The position numbers and the translations under genes are program-made. A stretch of 64,000 nucleotides of DNA, from contig CACOCY010000001.1 in the NCBI GenBank assembly GCA_902625725.1, forward strand, positions 124,001 through 188,000. The letters run 5' to 3'. This document shows, one piece after another, positions 26,642 through 35,601 of this stretch. Origin of the DNA: an uncultured SAR116 cluster alpha proteobacterium (GTDB taxonomy: Bacteria; Pseudomonadota; Alphaproteobacteria; Puniceispirillales; Puniceispirillaceae). Numbering within the stretch: the stretch's first letter is position 1; each line of letters starts with the position of its first letter. The notes beneath the pieces were generated by a model that did no database searches, was not told the DNA's origin, and saw only the letters and a list, made by a program, of their open reading frames with translations.

Positions 26642-27388
26642 TTGTTTTCAGTATTAACAAGCAAAGATTTTTCATTATTTCAAAAGATCAGATGGTTGAG
26701 ACTTTTATTAAGGGCTGGTTTTGATAACCGGTTCGATAAGCTTGTAAGTGTGATTTTTGACTTTATACCTGGCGATAACGTGGTTGTAGTAGATGTTGGT
26801 GCAAACGTTGGGAACTTTACCCGGTCTTGTGCCAAAAAGAAAAATAAGACTAATTTAGTCATTGCAGTAGAACCGTCTCATTATGTATTTCCAATTTTAG
26901 CATTCTGGTCAAAATTGTGGTCATCTGGCGATTTAAAAATTATTTGTAAAAAATATATTCTGTCCAACCGTCCTGGAATAACAAAACTTTTCACACCCAT
27001 TAAAGATAGTGGTTCGCTCAGAGTTGGTTTGGCTTACACTGGAAACCAAAAACATGAAGATGTGTATAGTGAGGAAGTTCAAGTTTTAAAACTAGACGAC
27101 TTGCTCAAAGGGCAGCACATTTCAAATGTTGATTTGGTAAAAATTGACGTTGAAGGAGCAGAAGAGAATGTACTAGACGGTGCTTCTAAACTTATCAAAG
27201 AAATCAGACCAATTTGGTACCTAGAACTTGATGACAGTCGCGCGAAAGCAATGGGCAATTCTTCCAAAAGGATTTTCAAAACAATGATTGATTCGGGGTA
27301 TAATGCTTATCTATTTAACGACAAACTAGAGCCTGTAAAAGTTGCGTCTATTCAGGGTGATGATAATTATCTTTTTATATCAAATTAA
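26642..27388 (+). CDS. FkbM family SAM-dependent methyltransferase
   Basis: The 248-residue protein has a Rossmann-type methyltransferase fold. The SAM-binding glycine loop is VVVDVGANVGNFTRS (about residues 48-62), followed by the acidic end of beta 2 in VIAVEPSHYVFP. The FkbM signature VDLVKIDVEGAEENVLDGASKLI lies at about 160-182 and RPIWYLELDD follows. FkbM proteins O-methylate sugars or secondary metabolites. The only in-frame start near the domain is TTG 26642 with no Shine-Dalgarno sequence, so the N-terminus is uncertain. It is isolated from glycan genes in this window, though a possible glycosyltransferase-like protein is at 33183. Confidence 0.85.
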   Translation: MFSVLTSKDFSLFQKIRWLRLLLRAGFDNRFDKLVSVIFDFIPGDNVVVVDVGANVGNFTRSCAKKKNKTNLVIAVEPSHYVFPILAFWSKLWSSGDLKIICKKYILSNRPGITKLFTPIKDSGSLRVGLAYTGNQKHEDVYSEEVQVLKLDDLLKGQHISNVDLVKIDVEGAEENVLDGASKLIKEIRPIWYLELDDSRAKAMGNSSKRIFKTMIDSGYNAYLFNDKLEPVKVASIQGDDNYLFISN

Positions 27389-27561
27389 ATTCTTTAACGA
27401 CACTACCCCTGCGCAGCACTTAAAAATATTTCCTTCAAGTTAAAAAATCTAATATCAGAAAAATACAAAAATTATAAAATTTTTTGCTCTTTTTCAATTT
27501 TTTTATTATCACTTATGATTAAAGATTTTCGAATATCGCACTTAGGTGCATAATAAAGCAT

Positions 27562-27993
27562 GTGACAACTATTAGGGAAATTTATATCATAGAGCCCGAG
27601 AGTATCGATATTGTAAGTCTATTAGATCTCAGATATAAATTTAGTGGTTCACTAAAACGTTATCTCGACGAAAAAGAGATTTCAGATGTCCTAATATTAT
27701 TTTCCGCAGAAATAGATATAACAGACTACGGCATTGTCAATTTCTTTGTTGCGATGGCAGTGACTACAAATTTTGATGCGCCTGAGATGATTGAGCCATT
27801 CGCCAGGTCTCTAACAAATGATAATCAAAAATTTCTGTTTAGTTGGGTACCAGCTCATTTATTTGGGACTGAGTACTTTTCTATATTTATTGAATTTTCA
27901 GAATTTGGTGAATTTTTGGTTAATGGGCTTATTGGAGAAATAATAAGAGAGGCAAACATTGAGGAGGCGGTAGTTTATTTATCCAAAAATTAG
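27562..27993 (+). CDS. Hypothetical acidic soluble protein
   Basis: The 143-residue acidic protein is of no family I recognise. Alternating hydrophobic strands and helices are visible (EIYIIEPESIDIVSLLDLRY, SDVLILFSAEIDITDYGIVN, YFSIFIEFSEFGEFLVNGLI), suggesting a compact alpha/beta fold. It has no signal peptide, membrane segment or Cys. It begins with GTG 27562 and lacks a good ribosome site, so the start may be wrong. It lies between the FkbM methyltransferase (173 bases upstream) and another small unknown gene (93 bases downstream) in the same direction. Confidence 0.5.
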   Translation: MTTIREIYIIEPESIDIVSLLDLRYKFSGSLKRYLDEKEISDVLILFSAEIDITDYGIVNFFVAMAVTTNFDAPEMIEPFARSLTNDNQKFLFSWVPAHLFGTEYFSIFIEFSEFGEFLVNGLIGEIIREANIEEAVVYLSKN

Positions 27994-28086
27994 CACTGAG
28001 TAGAACCATTTTGACTTTAATACTTCATTGTCCATCTCTTAAATATCAGCTCTAAACAATTTATTTATTAAGACGTAATATCATTT

Positions 28087-28317
28087 ATGATGAATGATTT
28101 ACTGAAAATTCAATCAGACCTCGATAGAAGACCAAAGCAAATGAAGTCAGAGAATAAAAAGTCTGATGTACACGAGAGTGAAGAAAACGGGGGTATCATA
28201 GAACCGAACCCTCTTTTGGCAACAGCACGCCTTTTTGGCCCAAAATGTTCAACTCAAGAATGGCTCGGCAGTTTCAGAGCGATGCAATTATCTGACGATT
28301 CTTTGGGCAAAATATAA
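28087..28317 (+). CDS. Small hypothetical protein
   Basis: The 76-residue product is unrecognised. The first half is polar, charged and probably disordered (LDRRPKQMKSENKKSDVHES). The second half is more structured (NPLLATARLFGPKCSTQEWL then GSFRAMQL) with a single Cys. It starts at ATG 28087 or the next ATG, with no strong ribosome site. It ends 163 bases before the Gfo/Idh/MocA gene in the same direction. The protein-like second half argues that it is real. Confidence 0.45.
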   Translation: MMNDLLKIQSDLDRRPKQMKSENKKSDVHESEENGGIIEPNPLLATARLFGPKCSTQEWLGSFRAMQLSDDSLGKI

Positions 28318-28480
28318 AAATCCTATATTAGTAAAAGATACCCAATCACTTAACAATTCTAAGAAATATATCAAAAACTTATTATTCTAAGTTTTATTTA
28401 TCGATAATTATTGACAGCAGTGACACATCTAATAAAACACCTATTATAAATTTATTAATAAGCGAGCTGAGGAGATAATT

Positions 28481-29524
28481 ATGATTGAGCAAATTAATGT
28501 AGGTGTAATTGGAACAGGGTGGTGTGGAGGTATCCGTACCAAAGCTTGCTCAGATAATCCTCTCGTAAATAAAGTATTTATTGCAGAAATTAATGATAAA
28601 CGCCGTAAAGAGGTTACCGACCAGTATGATGTATATGAGTCTGTTTCGGACTGGCAAAAACTTATTTTAAATCCCGATATTGATACTATAATTATCTCAG
28701 CTACTCCAGAGACAACACATTATCCAATGGCCCTCGCCGCTCTAGAGGCTGGAAAAAACGTTTTTATGGAAAAACCAATTGCGACTACATTGGAGCAAGC
28801 AGATGAACTCATTCAAACCGCTATAGAAAAAGATGTAAAATTTACTATTGGTTACTCACAACGATTTAACTCAAAATATGCCTATGTCCAAAAAGCATTA
28901 AGTGAGGGATTAATAGGAGAGCCAGTTACTTGCCTCGTGAGTAGACATGTAACACGCGAATTGGGTACCAAAATATCTGGACGAACAGCTCTATCGCCTG
29001 CAGCAATGGAGGCAACACACGACCTTGATTTTCTCTTGTGGTGCTTGCGTCCAAGAAAACCAGTTAAAGTTTATAGTCAAACAGCAGGAAAATTATTTTC
29101 CCAAAACAGTGAAACGCCAGACCATCAGTGGATTTTAGTTACGATGGATGATGGCACAACAATTACAGTAGGTGCCGGCTGGATACTTCCCTTAGGATAT
29201 CCAAATTACGCGCATACATGGATTGAAGTTATTGGAACAGATGGCGCATTAATAATCGATGATTCCCATAAAGATGTGCACCTCACAACGACTAAGGATG
29301 GCATAAGGTATCCAATGTCATCAATGCCAGGCGAACCAGTGAACCATACGTATGCAGGACCAATGTACGAAGAAACAGTTCATTTTTTAGATGCAGTTTG
29401 TCGGAATAAACCAGTCTTAGTTAAACCTGAAGAGGCAAAGGAAGTAATGGATTTATATACTGCGGCAGATCTCTCGGTTGAGAGGGGAGAGCCAGTTTTA
29501 CTTCCTTTAAATAGTTATGAATAA
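28481..29524 (+). CDS. Gfo/Idh/MocA family NAD(P)-dependent oxidoreductase
   Basis: The 347-residue cytoplasmic dehydrogenase has an N-terminal Rossmann domain (GVIGTGWCGG near residue 8) and the family sequence GKNVFMEKPIATTLEQADEL (about 90-110), whose Glu-Lys-Pro contains the catalytic lysine. This is followed by the alpha/beta substrate domain (THDLDFLLWCLRP, with the expected His-Asp near 170). Such enzymes oxidise sugars, inositols or related polyols, or act on amino-sugar compounds. The start ATG follows GCTGAGGAGATAATT. An AEC transporter starts 48 bases downstream, so uptake or efflux of the same compound is possible. The substrate is unknown. Confidence 0.88.
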   Translation: MIEQINVGVIGTGWCGGIRTKACSDNPLVNKVFIAEINDKRRKEVTDQYDVYESVSDWQKLILNPDIDTIIISATPETTHYPMALAALEAGKNVFMEKPIATTLEQADELIQTAIEKDVKFTIGYSQRFNSKYAYVQKALSEGLIGEPVTCLVSRHVTRELGTKISGRTALSPAAMEATHDLDFLLWCLRPRKPVKVYSQTAGKLFSQNSETPDHQWILVTMDDGTTITVGAGWILPLGYPNYAHTWIEVIGTDGALIIDDSHKDVHLTTTKDGIRYPMSSMPGEPVNHTYAGPMYEETVHFLDAVCRNKPVLVKPEEAKEVMDLYTAADLSVERGEPVLLPLNSYE

Positions 29525-29572
29525 GAAGAAATATTGAGTCATACTAAATAAAGCATGGAATAATATACACAG

Positions 29573-30463
29573 ATGCTTCTCGACATACTCAATATCACTC
29601 TGCCGGTGCTTCTCATGCTCGGTATCGGCAGTACTTTATATGTGTTAAAAATTCATTTTGATTCAAAAACTATTGGTATTTTAATTATAAAAATTGCAAC
29701 TCCTTGTCTCACATTTTCAACTTTAACCAAAACTGATTTTACTCTCTCAGAATTGTCATTATCTGCTATAGCAGCAATTATGGTGATGGGATTAGTGGCA
29801 GCATTTTCTCTTCCATTAATAAAATTAAATGGAGACAGACTAGGCGCTTACATGAGTTGTCTTTTGCACCCAAATTCAGGCAATTTACCATTACCTTTAT
29901 GCTTGCTAGCTTTTGGAGAGGAGGGACTTGCTTTAGCATTTCCATATTTTGTGATTATTTCTGTCTCACAAAACACTTTTGGATATGCAATGATTGCAGG
30001 TAACTTGAAATGGAAAGAATTTTTTTTTCACCCAATAGTGATTTCTGTGGCATCTGCATTTGTCGTAAAAATTACCGATCTATCAGTGCCAAGCATGTTG
30101 CTTAATACTACTTCCTATCTAGGTTATATGGCTATTCCGCTTCCACTATTGCTTTTGGGATATGCACTGCCACAAATATCAACTGGGAACATAAAAATCG
30201 GAATTGTTTATGCTATTGCCCGCTTGGTATTTGGAGGATTTTCTGGCTTGTGCGTGATATATGTATTAGGACTGACTGGTATGTTAGCAGGAGTTGTAAT
30301 GATAATGGCTTCAATGCCTGTTGCGTTATTAAATTTCATTATTGCAGCCGAACAAAATGTTGAGTCAGATAATATCGGCGGTATAGTAATTGTTTCTTCG
30401 CTTGCTATGATATTTCTTATACCTTTGCTTGTTTGGTTTGTTTTATGGGCATTTCCAGTTTGA
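29573..30463 (+). CDS. AEC family transporter (auxin efflux carrier fold)
   Basis: The 296-residue inner-membrane protein has about 10 segments in two five-helix halves, matching the auxin efflux carrier/malonate transporter (PF03547) family. Typical features are LMLGIGSTLYVLKI in TM1, IKIATPCLTFSTLTKTDF in TM2, and a helix break with LHPNSGNLPLPLCLLAFGEEG around 100-120. Bacterial AEC members export or import small organic acids. The ATG at 29573 is 48 bases downstream of the Gfo/Idh/MocA gene, with only a weak ribosome site, and the two probably form one unit. Confidence 0.85.
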   Translation: MLLDILNITLPVLLMLGIGSTLYVLKIHFDSKTIGILIIKIATPCLTFSTLTKTDFTLSELSLSAIAAIMVMGLVAAFSLPLIKLNGDRLGAYMSCLLHPNSGNLPLPLCLLAFGEEGLALAFPYFVIISVSQNTFGYAMIAGNLKWKEFFFHPIVISVASAFVVKITDLSVPSMLLNTTSYLGYMAIPLPLLLLGYALPQISTGNIKIGIVYAIARLVFGGFSGLCVIYVLGLTGMLAGVVMIMASMPVALLNFIIAAEQNVESDNIGGIVIVSSLAMIFLIPLLVWFVLWAFPV

Positions 30464-30517
30464 TACAGATATTGTAAGATATTCATAGGAAAAATCATAT
30501 GTGGTATTATTTAAAAA

Positions 30518-31069
30518 ATGCTTAAAACACATTTGTTGAACAGAAATTCTTTGCCGAGAGAGCTGAAGGCGTTTCTTTTAGATTACCCAAGAAAAGATTG
30601 GAGTGAGAACCCAAATTTTGAACACTTCAGTGAATTTTGGTTGCAACGACATGAAATGTTTCGAGAGTTAAGCGCACATTTAATTCTTCTTTCAAAATCA
30701 ATCCTGAATAAAAAAATCAATGAATTAGAATATCAAAAGCAAACACTTAGATATTCCAGTTTCATGCTTCAACAATTACATTTACATCACACAATGGAAG
30801 ACAATTATTTTTTTCCAGGCATTGCAAAATATAATAAAAAACTCAACACCGCCATTGAGCTTTTAGAAACCGATCACACTGAAATTAGTGCTTTGGTTTA
30901 TTCTTATGAAAAAATGTTAAATAAATGTGTTGCACCAAAGGAAACATTAAGTTATGCACCTGACCTTCTGGAATGCCAGAGAAGGTTCAACAGAGCTTTA
31001 GAAAGGCATTTAGAAGATGAAGAAGACATTATTGTGCCAGCCGCTCTCCATTATGGATATAGGCGTTAA
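30518..31069 (+). CDS. Hemerythrin HHE-domain protein
   Basis: This 183-residue helical protein has the spaced His/Glu pattern of the hemerythrin cation-binding domain: RHEMFRELSAHLILL (about 49-63), LHLHHTMEDNYFFPG (about 86-100), LETDHTEISALVY (about 114-126) and RALERHLEDEEDIIVP (about 152-167). It would hold a non-haem di-iron site binding oxygen or NO, or serving as an iron store in the cytoplasm. The start is ATG 30518. It is 54 bases after the AEC gene in the same direction, with a separate function. Confidence 0.85.
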   Translation: MLKTHLLNRNSLPRELKAFLLDYPRKDWSENPNFEHFSEFWLQRHEMFRELSAHLILLSKSILNKKINELEYQKQTLRYSSFMLQQLHLHHTMEDNYFFPGIAKYNKKLNTAIELLETDHTEISALVYSYEKMLNKCVAPKETLSYAPDLLECQRRFNRALERHLEDEEDIIVPAALHYGYRR

Positions 31070-31233
31070 TCAATGCAAAGTTTATAAATTAAAATTTCTG
31101 GCTTGTGATATTTTTTCTTAAGATATTTTCAATACGAAATTATGAATTCACCTAAAGTTTAATTAATAAAGTTGAAAAAAGATGTTTTCCTCACATATTA
31201 ATTTCACTAACAAAATTACCTTTGGAGCGTTAG

Positions 31234-32172
31234 ATGAGCTGGAATCCTGATTTTGGTGCGTTAATGCCTGAAACATCTAAAATGGATGCTATTGAGACCG
31301 TTATAGTCCCAAGGGCGAGGGATATAGGGGGCTTTGAAGTACGAAGGGCGTTACCAACTAACAAAAAACAAATGGTTGGACCATTTATTTTTTTCGACCA
31401 AATTGGACCTGCAGAGTTTTTAACTAATAATGGTATAGATGTTAGACCGCATCCTCATATAGGACTTGCAACTCTCACATATCTTTTAAATGGGGCTATA
31501 GACCATCGAGATTCACTTGGTAATTATCAGACAATTAGAGCTGGTGACGTAAATTGGATGGTTGCGGGAAATGGAATTACTCATTCAGAGCGAACAGGAA
31601 TAAAAGAGCGTTCATCAAATCATTCCCTTTTTGGAATACAAAGTTGGGTAGCTCTCCCAGAAAAATATGAAGACATTAACGCATCTTTTTCTCATCTACC
31701 GCAATTAGTACTGCCATTCATAGAAGATAGAGGAGTGACAGCCTGTCTTGTTGCAGGTAGTTCTTGGGGAGGGTCGTCTCCAATCGGACAGTTTTCCAAT
31801 ATGTTCTATATAGATGTAAAACTAAACTCGTTTTCTTCCGTACCTATGCCAGACGAACATGAAGATAGAGCAATTCATGTTATGCAGGGAGAAATAGTGG
31901 TCGCTGGACAAAGTTTTGGAACAGGACAAATGCTTATATTTCGTCCGGGAGACAAAATTTCAATAAAAGCAGGAAATAGAGGTGCACGAGTAATAATGCT
32001 CGGTGGCGCTACACTAGAGGGGCCACGGTATATATGGTGGAATTTTGTTTCTTCTTCACTTGAAAAAATTGAGGCTGCAAAAAAAGATTGGGCAGCAGGT
32101 GAATGGGAGAAGGGAAGGTTTCAGCTACCATTTGGTGATGCAGATGAGTTTATCCCTCTTCCTGAAAAATAA
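31234..32172 (+). CDS. Pirin family protein, first of a tandem pair
   Basis: The 312-residue double cupin of the pirin family has N-terminal metal-ligand motifs RPHPHIGLATLTYLLNG (about 70-86) and the HRDSLGN/THSERTG pair with its His residues (about 91-132), followed by a second cupin with VMQGEIVVAG. Bacterial pirins often have iron-dependent quercetinase-type dioxygenase activity or modulate partner enzymes. The ribosome site is TGGAGCG. The 5' gap of 164 bases suggests its own promoter. It is followed 27 bases later by a second pirin, to which it is related but clearly diverged. Confidence 0.88.
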   Translation: MSWNPDFGALMPETSKMDAIETVIVPRARDIGGFEVRRALPTNKKQMVGPFIFFDQIGPAEFLTNNGIDVRPHPHIGLATLTYLLNGAIDHRDSLGNYQTIRAGDVNWMVAGNGITHSERTGIKERSSNHSLFGIQSWVALPEKYEDINASFSHLPQLVLPFIEDRGVTACLVAGSSWGGSSPIGQFSNMFYIDVKLNSFSSVPMPDEHEDRAIHVMQGEIVVAGQSFGTGQMLIFRPGDKISIKAGNRGARVIMLGGATLEGPRYIWWNFVSSSLEKIEAAKKDWAAGEWEKGRFQLPFGDADEFIPLPEK

Positions 32173-32199
32173 ATTTCTATCTAGGTAAGGAAACTTAAG

Positions 32200-33126
32200 A
32201 TGTCGATAAGACCGGTAAAAATAAAATCTACTGCTCGTCCTGCGATGGAAGGTGCAGGTGTTCATCTACACCGTGTTTTCGGATTTGGAGACACAAAACC
32301 ATTTGACCCATTTTTAATGATGGACGACTTTCGTAATGACCATCCTAGGCAGTATAAAAAAGGATTTCCATGGCACCCCCATAGAGGCATTGAGACTATA
32401 ACTTATGTATTAAAAGGAACTGTTGCGCATGCAGATAGTCTTGGAAATTTTGGAGACCTTTCTGATGGTGACATTCAGTGGATGACAGCAGGTTCTGGTA
32501 TAATTCATCAGGAAATGCCTAAGGGCGATAAAAATGGTCACATGCATGGATTTCAGCTTTGGGCTAATCTTCCCTCAGCAGAGAAAATGACAACACCGAG
32601 ATATCAAGATATAAAATCAAAAGAGATTCGCATTTTAGAAGAAGATGATGGTAGTAAAATTAAGGTAATAGCAGGGAATTTTAAAGGTGTCAAAGGGCCG
32701 GTAGATGGGATTGCTGCAGACCCGCATTATTTGGATATCTTTGTCCCACCTAACATGAGTAAGCGTTTCCCTTTTGATAATTATAGACAGGGATTTGCAT
32801 ATATTTTTGAGGGAAGTGCTAATTTTGAGGGGGCGTCAAATCCTGTCGGTGTAAAAGTTGAAAAAGAATTTAATGGTCATGAAATCGAATTAAGAGATAT
32901 GTCTGGTAATAGAACTTTGGTACTTTTTGATAAGGGTAACGAAGTAGTTGTGAATGCAGGTCCAGATGGAGTGCGTTTTTTGTTAGTATCTGGCAAGCCA
33001 TTGCGTGAGCCTGTGGCATGGCATGGCCCTATAGTAATGAACACCCAAGAAGAATTGCGAAATGCGGTTAGAGAACTAAATAATGGGACATTTATAAAGA
33101 CGGGTGCAAAGGGTCTCGGTTTTTAA
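32200..33126 (+). CDS. Pirin family protein, second of a tandem pair
   Basis: The 308-residue protein has the pirin signature MMDDFRNDHP, then FPWHPHRGIETITYVLKGTV (about 62-81), with metal-ligand His residues, and IIHQEMPKGDKNGHMHGFQLW (about 105-125). It is a closer match to typical YhaK/pirin quercetinases than the upstream copy. The ribosome site is AAGGAAA. The two genes overlap in function and probably form one transcript. An old duplication or independent recruitment of two subfamilies is equally possible. Confidence 0.9.
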   Translation: MSIRPVKIKSTARPAMEGAGVHLHRVFGFGDTKPFDPFLMMDDFRNDHPRQYKKGFPWHPHRGIETITYVLKGTVAHADSLGNFGDLSDGDIQWMTAGSGIIHQEMPKGDKNGHMHGFQLWANLPSAEKMTTPRYQDIKSKEIRILEEDDGSKIKVIAGNFKGVKGPVDGIAADPHYLDIFVPPNMSKRFPFDNYRQGFAYIFEGSANFEGASNPVGVKVEKEFNGHEIELRDMSGNRTLVLFDKGNEVVVNAGPDGVRFLLVSGKPLREPVAWHGPIVMNTQEELRNAVRELNNGTFIKTGAKGLGF

Positions 33127-33182
33127 TCAGGTAAGTTCTTGGCAAGAGGATTAATATGCCAAATCTATAATTTTTTGAACAG

Positions 33183-33908
33183 TTAAAGGTGTTTGGTTAA
33201 AGCTTCTGGGGCGGCGGAAAGCCATAATTCATCTAATTTCCGCATTTGCTTTCGGTCAATCAGATTTGATACCTTCCAATAACGACCACTCTGCACGAAA
33301 TAACCTAGTTCTGTCTCAAGTTTCAAAGCTGCTTTACTAGCTTTTTCATTAATAGCAAGAAATTCTGACGGTAACCTACTTGCAGTCTCGCTTCCACGTG
33401 GAAATATTAGGCGAGAGGATAAGGTTGATAAATTTACTGTCTCACATCCTTGTTGCAGAGCAAAAATGTAAAATCTGGCCGCGCATGCCTCCAACGATGT
33501 TAACGAGATATCATCTCGTAGTGGGTCTGGGTCTCCGGAGCCATAAAAATGAGTTGGACCTTTTTTAGGGTAGACCATATCGCATCCTATAAATGCAATT
33601 TGTTTAGGTCTGTAATAATCTAATATCCAGTATGCTGCAGTGAATGCCATTGTTCCACCAGCATAAATAAATCCGCCATATTTATTTTGAGCAGGAACAA
33701 ACTTCTTTTCATCTATGAGTTGCTGCCCCTTCTTAATTTTTTTAGGGAGGCGCTCTGGCAATAAATCATGGGGATAAATCAAATCATTCCAGTCCTCCCG
33801 AACTCGCCAAGCATTATTGATTGCAGATATATTGTCAAAATTTTTTCTGTCCCACTTTCTTGCGATGATGCTATTTGGTGCTGAACCGATAAGTAAAACT
33901 CTTGTCAT
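33183..33908 (-). CDS. Hypothetical Rossmann-like protein, possibly glycan-related
   Basis: The 241-residue soluble protein opens with MTRVLLIGSAPN, a nucleotide-binding-style loop, then AINNAWR. It has a central PKQIAFIGCDMVYPKKGPTH (about 118-138) with ligand-like Asp/His residues, and ends with a basic helix. The pattern of a GSxPN loop, an IGCDM strand and HFYG resembles DUF115/sialyltransferase-like (GT-type) Rossmann proteins that read polysaccharide or phage-like contexts, but I cannot assign a family firmly. It is convergent with the pirin pair and divergent from the DHDPS-family gene. No other glycan genes are adjacent. Confidence 0.5.
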   Translation of the reverse strand: MTRVLLIGSAPNSIIARKWDRKNFDNISAINNAWRVREDWNDLIYPHDLLPERLPKKIKKGQQLIDEKKFVPAQNKYGGFIYAGGTMAFTAAYWILDYYRPKQIAFIGCDMVYPKKGPTHFYGSGDPDPLRDDISLTSLEACAARFYIFALQQGCETVNLSTLSSRLIFPRGSETASRLPSEFLAINEKASKAALKLETELGYFVQSGRYWKVSNLIDRKQMRKLDELWLSAAPEALTKHL

Positions 33909-34164
33909 ACTATTTTCTCTTATTAAGCTTTCATATCTAATAAATTGATATAATTACTTTATACATTCCGAAATTACTTATCTAATAGAAATTGACATAC
34001 CATGTTGGCAGAGAGCACGCTGGTGTGTATAATTTGAAAGTTAAAAAGTTTTACACATAATGATTACAGCATCATTTAATCTAGAGTGTGATAAATTTAT
34101 CCTTATAACATTTACTATTTAATTTTCACATTGTTACATAGGTCTTTTTAGGAAGTTAAAATTA

Positions 34165-35070
34165 ATGACAAAGGCAAGAAAAGGTATTTACGCTGCTGCA
34201 ATATCCCCATTTACAAAAGATTATCGACTTGATTGCTCAAAATTGGTGAATTACTGTTTGTATTTACTTAACGATGGTGGTTGCGATGGCGTAGCACCAA
34301 TAGGTACAACGGGAGAAGGCGCATCGATTTCTATTGATGATCGGTTAAAACTTCCAAAATTATTTTTCAAAGCAAATATTCCTGCGGATCGAGTAATTAT
34401 TGGAACCGGAAATCCGTCTACACCTGACGCTGCAAGGCTAGCGAAAGCAGCTTTGGAGTATGGATACGTTAATCAGCTGGTGCTGCCACCATTTTATTAT
34501 AAATCTGTCGGCGATAACGGTCTATATGACTATTTTTCATATATGATAAAAACTATTAACTCAGAAAACTTACGCATTTACCTTTATCATTTCCCTCAAG
34601 TTTCCATGGTCCCAATTTCAGTTGACTTGGTATTGCGGTTAAAGAATGAATTTGGACCAATTATTGCGGGTCTTAAGGACTCATCTGGAGATTTTTCCCA
34701 ATCTTTAGCTTTTGCAAGGGCTACTGGTGGTACAAATCAAGATTTTGACGTTTATCCGTCCTCTGAAGCCTTTTATTTTAGAGGGGTCCAAGCAGGGTGT
34801 GCAGGTATTATCTCCGGGTCTACCAATGTTTTTGCAGCACTTGTTCAAGCAGCCATTAATTCGTCTGAAGGACCAGAAAGTACAGAATTTAAAAAAGTGA
34901 TAGAAGCCCGAAGTTTTGCAGGTGAATTTAATTTAATGGCAGCGATGAAAGCCGCTGAGGCTAAACGGACTGCTGATGAAACTTGGGAGCGATTAGTGCC
35001 ACCACTCCAAAAGCTTAATAAAGAAGAAAAACAAAAGCTTTATGACGGTTTATCAAAAATATTTGATTAA
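34165..35070 (+). CDS. DHDPS/NAL family aldolase (DapA-like), likely catabolic
   Basis: The 301-residue TIM-barrel class I aldolase is of the dihydrodipicolinate synthase/N-acetylneuraminate lyase family. Motifs are GVAPIGTTGEGASI (Thr-Thr pyruvate pocket, about 42-55), IYLYHFPQ with the catalytic Tyr (about 136), and IIAGLKDSSGDF with the Schiff-base Lys (about 164). In this neighbourhood it is followed by a cupin-like protein and a zinc alcohol dehydrogenase, and not by lysine genes. It is therefore more likely a sugar-acid or 2-keto-3-deoxy aldolase than biosynthetic DapA. The start ATG follows AGGAAGTTAAAATTA. Confidence 0.82.
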   Translation: MTKARKGIYAAAISPFTKDYRLDCSKLVNYCLYLLNDGGCDGVAPIGTTGEGASISIDDRLKLPKLFFKANIPADRVIIGTGNPSTPDAARLAKAALEYGYVNQLVLPPFYYKSVGDNGLYDYFSYMIKTINSENLRIYLYHFPQVSMVPISVDLVLRLKNEFGPIIAGLKDSSGDFSQSLAFARATGGTNQDFDVYPSSEAFYFRGVQAGCAGIISGSTNVFAALVQAAINSSEGPESTEFKKVIEARSFAGEFNLMAAMKAAEAKRTADETWERLVPPLQKLNKEEKQKLYDGLSKIFD

Positions 35071-35086
35071 AAAGAGGAGAATAAAA

Positions 35087-35560
35087 ATGGATGGAAATTC
35101 AAAAAACGTAAATAAAAAAAGTGACCATATCGAAACATCACAAAACCGAAAAGATTTTGAGGATTGGCCAGAAGAGCTGGTTAGGGAAATGAGACAAAGT
35201 CATGAAAATGGATGTGTTGGTTCGGTCTTAGTTTCTGAAACTTCTAAAGTTAGGGTTTGGCATCTGAGATTACCACCAGGCTATCGTTGCCCATTTCATA
35301 GACATGTAAACCCTTATTTCTGGAGTTCTCATAATGATGGGCGCGCTAGAAATTATTTTTCGTCAGGGGTCATTAAAGAAGTAAATCATTTTGCTGGTGA
35401 AACTAGACATTTTTACTACGGAGAAGATGAATATATGCTTCATTCAGTTGAAAATATCGGTGAAACTGAATTATTATTTACAACCGTTGAATTCATTGAT
35501 GGTGAAAATGCACCACTCGACATACCTGATAGCTACCGTTTAAAGGAGCCTTCTATCTAA
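35087..35560 (+). CDS. Cupin-like protein
   Basis: The 157-residue single-domain cupin has HLRLPPGYRCPFHRHVNPYF (about 60-79), with a His-x-His-type metal motif, and later ETRHFYYGEDEYMLHSVENI (about 104-123), giving the expected second His. The start ATG 35087 follows AGAGGAGAATAAAA; an upstream in-frame start would overlap the aldolase. It sits 17 bases after the DapA-like gene and 42 before the dehydrogenase, so it is an intimate member of that operon. A role as epimerase/isomerase or metal-dependent sensor for the pathway is possible, but no activity can be read. Confidence 0.7.
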   Translation: MDGNSKNVNKKSDHIETSQNRKDFEDWPEELVREMRQSHENGCVGSVLVSETSKVRVWHLRLPPGYRCPFHRHVNPYFWSSHNDGRARNYFSSGVIKEVNHFAGETRHFYYGEDEYMLHSVENIGETELLFTTVEFIDGENAPLDIPDSYRLKEPSI

Positions 35561-35601
35561 AATTTTAGATACCAATAATATCAATCAAACGGGGAAAATA
35601 A

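Noticed and set aside
34010-34060. TTGACA and TATAAT upstream of the DapA-like gene as a promoter
   Set aside because: The two elements are about 30 bases apart, too far for one promoter.
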